Shown: piece after piece, positions 5,455 to 7,789 of the stretch
Numbering within the stretch: position 1 is the first letter of the stretch
How the letters are laid out: the number at the start of each line of letters is the position of its first letter
From: an uncultured Caryophanales bacterium
Lineage (GTDB): Bacteria > Bacillota_I > Bacilli_A > RF39 > UBA660
Direction of reading: 5' to 3'
Assembly (NCBI GenBank): GCA_946402785.1
Contig: CAMIXP010000059.1
Location: 1-7,789 of the forward strand
Length of the DNA: 7,789 nt
Position numbers and translations under genes: made by a program
Notes under the pieces: model-generated
Database searches by the model: none
Seen by the model: only the letters and a program-made list of their open reading frames with translations
What the model was told of the DNA's origin: nothing

Positions 5455-6570
5455 CTAGCCAATTTCTCTTAAAAACATTTCATCGGTCATTCCCGCAATA
5501 AAATCAATAACCATTCTCTCTGGAGAAGTATTCTCCAAATACTTGGAATCTTGAGAATCTAAAAAATGATAAATAATACTATCTTTTCTCTGATTGTGAA
5601 TATCATCTAAGTACTGAGAATAAATACGATTCATTCCCTCACGATACCGTTCTTTATCTTCACTTGTTAAACTAAATCGATAAATATGATCATAGTTAAA
5701 TTTCTTTAAATCAAATAAAGCTTGATAAACTTCTTTACTCATTTCGATATAAGGTTTATTCATACTATGATTAATAATATCTAAAATAATCGTATTAATA
5801 ATATCTTTATTCGTACATCCAAGAACATCTACGATATGTTTTGGAATTTCTTCTCTTTTGATTTTTCCAATCATAATGGCATCTTCAATATCTCTTCCAA
5901 TATAACCAATGACATCACTGATACGGACAACACATCCCTCTAATGTCATAGGACGATTTTGATTGGCTTTTGCTAAATCATGATAAGCTTCTTCATATTC
6001 ACGAAAGAACTCTTTAGCATCTTTTTCTTGTGGTTCATAACGACAACTTAAAATCTCTCCATTATGACACATAATACCATCTAATACTTGAACACATAAG
6101 TTAAGCCCTAATCCATTCTTTTCAACAAATTGTAAATGTCGAACGCTTTGAATATTATGAGCAAAATATTCCCCTAATTCTCTTAAAGAAATTTCATTTA
6201 ATAATGCCTCTCCTTCATGACCTAAAGGAGTATGTCCAATATCATGGCCCAAAGCAATCGCTTCAATTAAATCTTCATTTAAGTTTAACGAACGACCAAT
6301 CGTTCTTGCCACTTTACTAACTAATTGTACATGGGTAATTCTCTTACTAATGTGATCATTTTGACTACGCGTAAAAACTTGTGTTTTATCTAAATAACGC
6401 GTATAAGAAAGAGAATAAATAATGCGGTCTATATCACGAAAATAAGGAGGACGAATATCACTATCTTCCTTTTGCATACGAATAGCGTCACTACTCTTAC
6501 AAGCATACTCACTCAAATAACTTTCCTTATTCAAAAAGTTTTTTTGTGCTATCTTTTCATTATTTGTCAT
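5455..6570 (-). CDS. dgt: HD-domain dGTPase-like triphosphohydrolase
   Basis: Members of this family hydrolyse deoxynucleoside triphosphates (dGTP in the type enzyme) to the nucleoside and triphosphate, and so adjust cytoplasmic dNTP pools. The 371-residue product shows the full metal site: His80 in RITHVQLV, His109-Asp110 in ALGHDIGHTPLGHEGE and Asp219 in VVRISDVIGYIGRDIEDA. The upstream RDIDRIIYSLSYTRYLDKTQVF (45-66) is the usual substrate-side signature of dGTPase-like proteins. The length fits the bacterial dGTPase-like group and is shorter than the roughly 500-residue E. coli Dgt. The substrate may therefore be broader or different, and the symbol is by family only. The ATG at 6570 follows AGGTGAT, which overlaps the TAG of the TrhP-like gene eight bases upstream. 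Co-transcription and translational coupling are expected. No terminator follows. Confidence 0.9.
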   Translation of the reverse strand: MTNNEKIAQKNFLNKESYLSEYACKSSDAIRMQKEDSDIRPPYFRDIDRIIYSLSYTRYLDKTQVFTRSQNDHISKRITHVQLVSKVARTIGRSLNLNEDLIEAIALGHDIGHTPLGHEGEALLNEISLRELGEYFAHNIQSVRHLQFVEKNGLGLNLCVQVLDGIMCHNGEILSCRYEPQEKDAKEFFREYEEAYHDLAKANQNRPMTLEGCVVRISDVIGYIGRDIEDAIMIGKIKREEIPKHIVDVLGCTNKDIINTIILDIINHSMNKPYIEMSKEVYQALFDLKKFNYDHIYRFSLTSEDKERYREGMNRIYSQYLDDIHNQRKDSIIYHFLDSQDSKYLENTSPERMVIDFIAGMTDEMFLREIG

Positions 6571-6573
6571 TCT

Positions 6574-6580
6574 ATCACCT
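6574..6580 (-). promoter_or_regulatory. dgt Shine-Dalgarno overlapping the upstream stop
   Basis: AGGTGAT ends three bases before the dgt ATG. Its AG is part of the TAG stop (6581-6579) of the TrhP-like gene. This arrangement couples translation of the two genes. Confidence 0.8.
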
Positions 6581-7760
6581 ATTTTCTTTTAACAATTTTA
6601 ATCATAGAATACTCTGGTATTTCAAGAGTATGATCAAATCCTAAATAATAGATTTCATCCGGATGTCTCGCAACTGTCTCTTCTTCCATGTCTTTGTTGA
6701 AAAGTTTTTCCGCTACAAATTCCACATGTTCTCCTTGAGGAGTAAATAATTCTAAGGTATCCCCTACTTCAAAATAATTACGTTCATAAAACTTTAATAA
6801 ACCATCTTGATAAGAAATAACTTGTCCTAAATAATCTTGATTAGAAGCTTCTCCTCTACCACCATAGTATTGATCCGTATAGTTTTCTTCTCTCATAAAG
6901 AAATGAGTAGAAGTTTCACGGTTCGCAACACGATCAAGTCTTTCTTGATAAATAGCCATCTTTTCATCTGTCATCGTACCTGCATATAAATCATCAATAA
7001 TCGCACGATATGTTCCAATCACAACAGCCAAGTAGTATAAAGATCTCATTCTTCCTTCTACTTTTAAACTACGTACTCCAATATCCATCAAGTCTTTTAT
7101 ATGATTCGCCATATTCATATCTTTTGTCGCAAAAGTGAAATCTTTTTTATCTCCATTTGTAAAAGCAAAACGACAAACTTGTGCGCATCCACCACGATTC
7201 GCATCACGATTGGTTACATAATTGGATAAAGCACAACGTCCCGAAAAGCAGGTACACATAGCGCCATGAATAAAGACTTCAATATCACATTTTACATGTT
7301 GGATAACTTCTTCAATTTGTTTTTTGGATAATTCTCTTGCCAAAACAACACGATCAATTCCCTCTTCTTCAAAGAAATGAATTGCTTCATAATTAGAAGT
7401 AGAATTTTGTGTAGACAAATGCACTTGTACTTGTGGATATTTATTTTTAATAAAAGAAATAATAAAAGGATCACTGACAATAAAAGCATCAATTCCAGCA
7501 TCCACAACTTGATCGATATATTCCTCTACTCCATCCATATCTTCGTTATGAAAAACAATGTTTAATGTTAAATGAACTTTTTTCCCCAATTTGTGTGCAA
7601 ACTCGCATCCTTCACGAATTTCATCTATACTAAAATTATTCGCATTCGCACGTAAACTGTATTGTTGTCCACCGATATAGACAGCATCTGCTCCATATAA
7701 CAATGTTACTTTTAAACGTTCTAAATCTCCAGCAGGAGATAATAATTCTATTTTTTCCAT
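6579..7760 (-). CDS. trhP: U32-family tRNA hydroxylation protein, TrhP/YrrO-like
   Basis: Historically annotated as a U32 peptidase. Characterised homologues (E. coli TrhP/YegQ, B. subtilis YrrN/YrrO) are needed for the prephenate-dependent hydroxylation that makes 5-hydroxyuridine at tRNA position 34. The 393-residue product starts with ELLSPAGDLERLK and YGADAVYIGGQQYSLRANANNFS (a TIM-barrel-like N-terminus). It carries the signature EVFIHGAMCTCFSGRC (161-176) and NRGGCAQVCRF (188-198). Cys169, Cys176, Cys192 and Cys196 match the expected iron-sulphur ligands; Cys171 is extra. A C-terminal beta segment with YYGGRGEASNQDYLGQV (about 298-315) is as expected for the long YrrO-like group. The ATG at 7760 has AAGGTG about nine bases upstream. 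The next gene, dgt, is coupled to it. The family is secure; the exact tRNA role is transferred from homologues. Confidence 0.92.
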   Translation of the reverse strand: MEKIELLSPAGDLERLKVTLLYGADAVYIGGQQYSLRANANNFSIDEIREGCEFAHKLGKKVHLTLNIVFHNEDMDGVEEYIDQVVDAGIDAFIVSDPFIISFIKNKYPQVQVHLSTQNSTSNYEAIHFFEEEGIDRVVLARELSKKQIEEVIQHVKCDIEVFIHGAMCTCFSGRCALSNYVTNRDANRGGCAQVCRFAFTNGDKKDFTFATKDMNMANHIKDLMDIGVRSLKVEGRMRSLYYLAVVIGTYRAIIDDLYAGTMTDEKMAIYQERLDRVANRETSTHFFMREENYTDQYYGGRGEASNQDYLGQVISYQDGLLKFYERNYFEVGDTLELFTPQGEHVEFVAEKLFNKDMEEETVARHPDEIYYLGFDHTLEIPEYSMIKIVKRK

Positions 7761-7789
7761 TTACTTCACCTTATAAATAGTCTTCTTAA
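7761..7789 (-). CDS. Possible C-terminal tail of an upstream gene
   Basis: One frame of these 29 bases is open and reads KKTIYKVK followed by TAA at 7763-7761, directly touching the ATG of the TrhP-like gene. The other two frames carry stops. If real, it is the end of a gene in the same operon; in B. subtilis the preceding genes are yrrM (tRNA methyltransferase) and yrrN. The fragment is too short to identify. Confidence 0.35.

Noticed and set aside
7292..7507. Minus-strand Leu/Ile-rich frame within the TrhP-like gene
   Set aside because: It overlaps conserved TrhP sequence in the proper frame; the hydrophobicity is a frame artefact.

Overview
The window is strongly A+T-rich, and every supportable gene is read on the minus strand. 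The proteins are typical of a low-GC Gram-positive: a sortase B-type transpeptidase, a Bacillus-style TrhP/YrrO protein and a canonical GreA. TGG encodes Trp and no reading frame requires TGA as a sense codon, so the standard bacterial code fits. My best guess is a gut-type Bacillota from the Bacilli/Erysipelotrichia side. This rests on gene style and is not a phylogenetic placement.

Read in the direction of transcription (right to left), the right half is a housekeeping block. It starts with a possible tail of an upstream gene (7761-7789). Then come a U32-family TrhP-like tRNA hydroxylation protein (6579-7760) and an HD-domain dGTPase-like protein (5455-6570); these two are translationally coupled. 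Next is an unknown two-helix membrane protein (4739-5392) with its own strong extended -10 promoter, then greA (4174-4644) with its own promoter and an intrinsic terminator. In Bacillus subtilis the order is yrrM-yrrN-yrrO-udk-greA. Here udk is absent between the TrhP-like gene and greA, and dgt plus the unknown gene sit there instead.

A 138-base gap (4036-4173) separates the blocks. It holds two tandem intrinsic terminators and a short promoter. The left half is a cell-envelope operon of three tightly packed genes. The first encodes a five-helix membrane protein with a large extracellular beta-rich part (2473-4026). The second encodes an N-terminally anchored 602-residue modular surface protein with a DUF5011/Ig-like domain and two copies of a DUF6273-like module (655-2463). 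The third is a class B-like sortase (1-638) cut by the window edge before its catalytic cysteine. Neither surface protein carries an LPXTG-type sorting signal, so the sortase substrate is probably encoded further downstream, outside the window.

The most unusual parts are this envelope operon and the nested inverted repeats around the promoter and ribosome binding site of the unknown membrane protein gene. No RNA genes, CRISPR arrays, insertion sequences or plus-strand genes can be supported. No non-coding stretch exceeds 300 bases.
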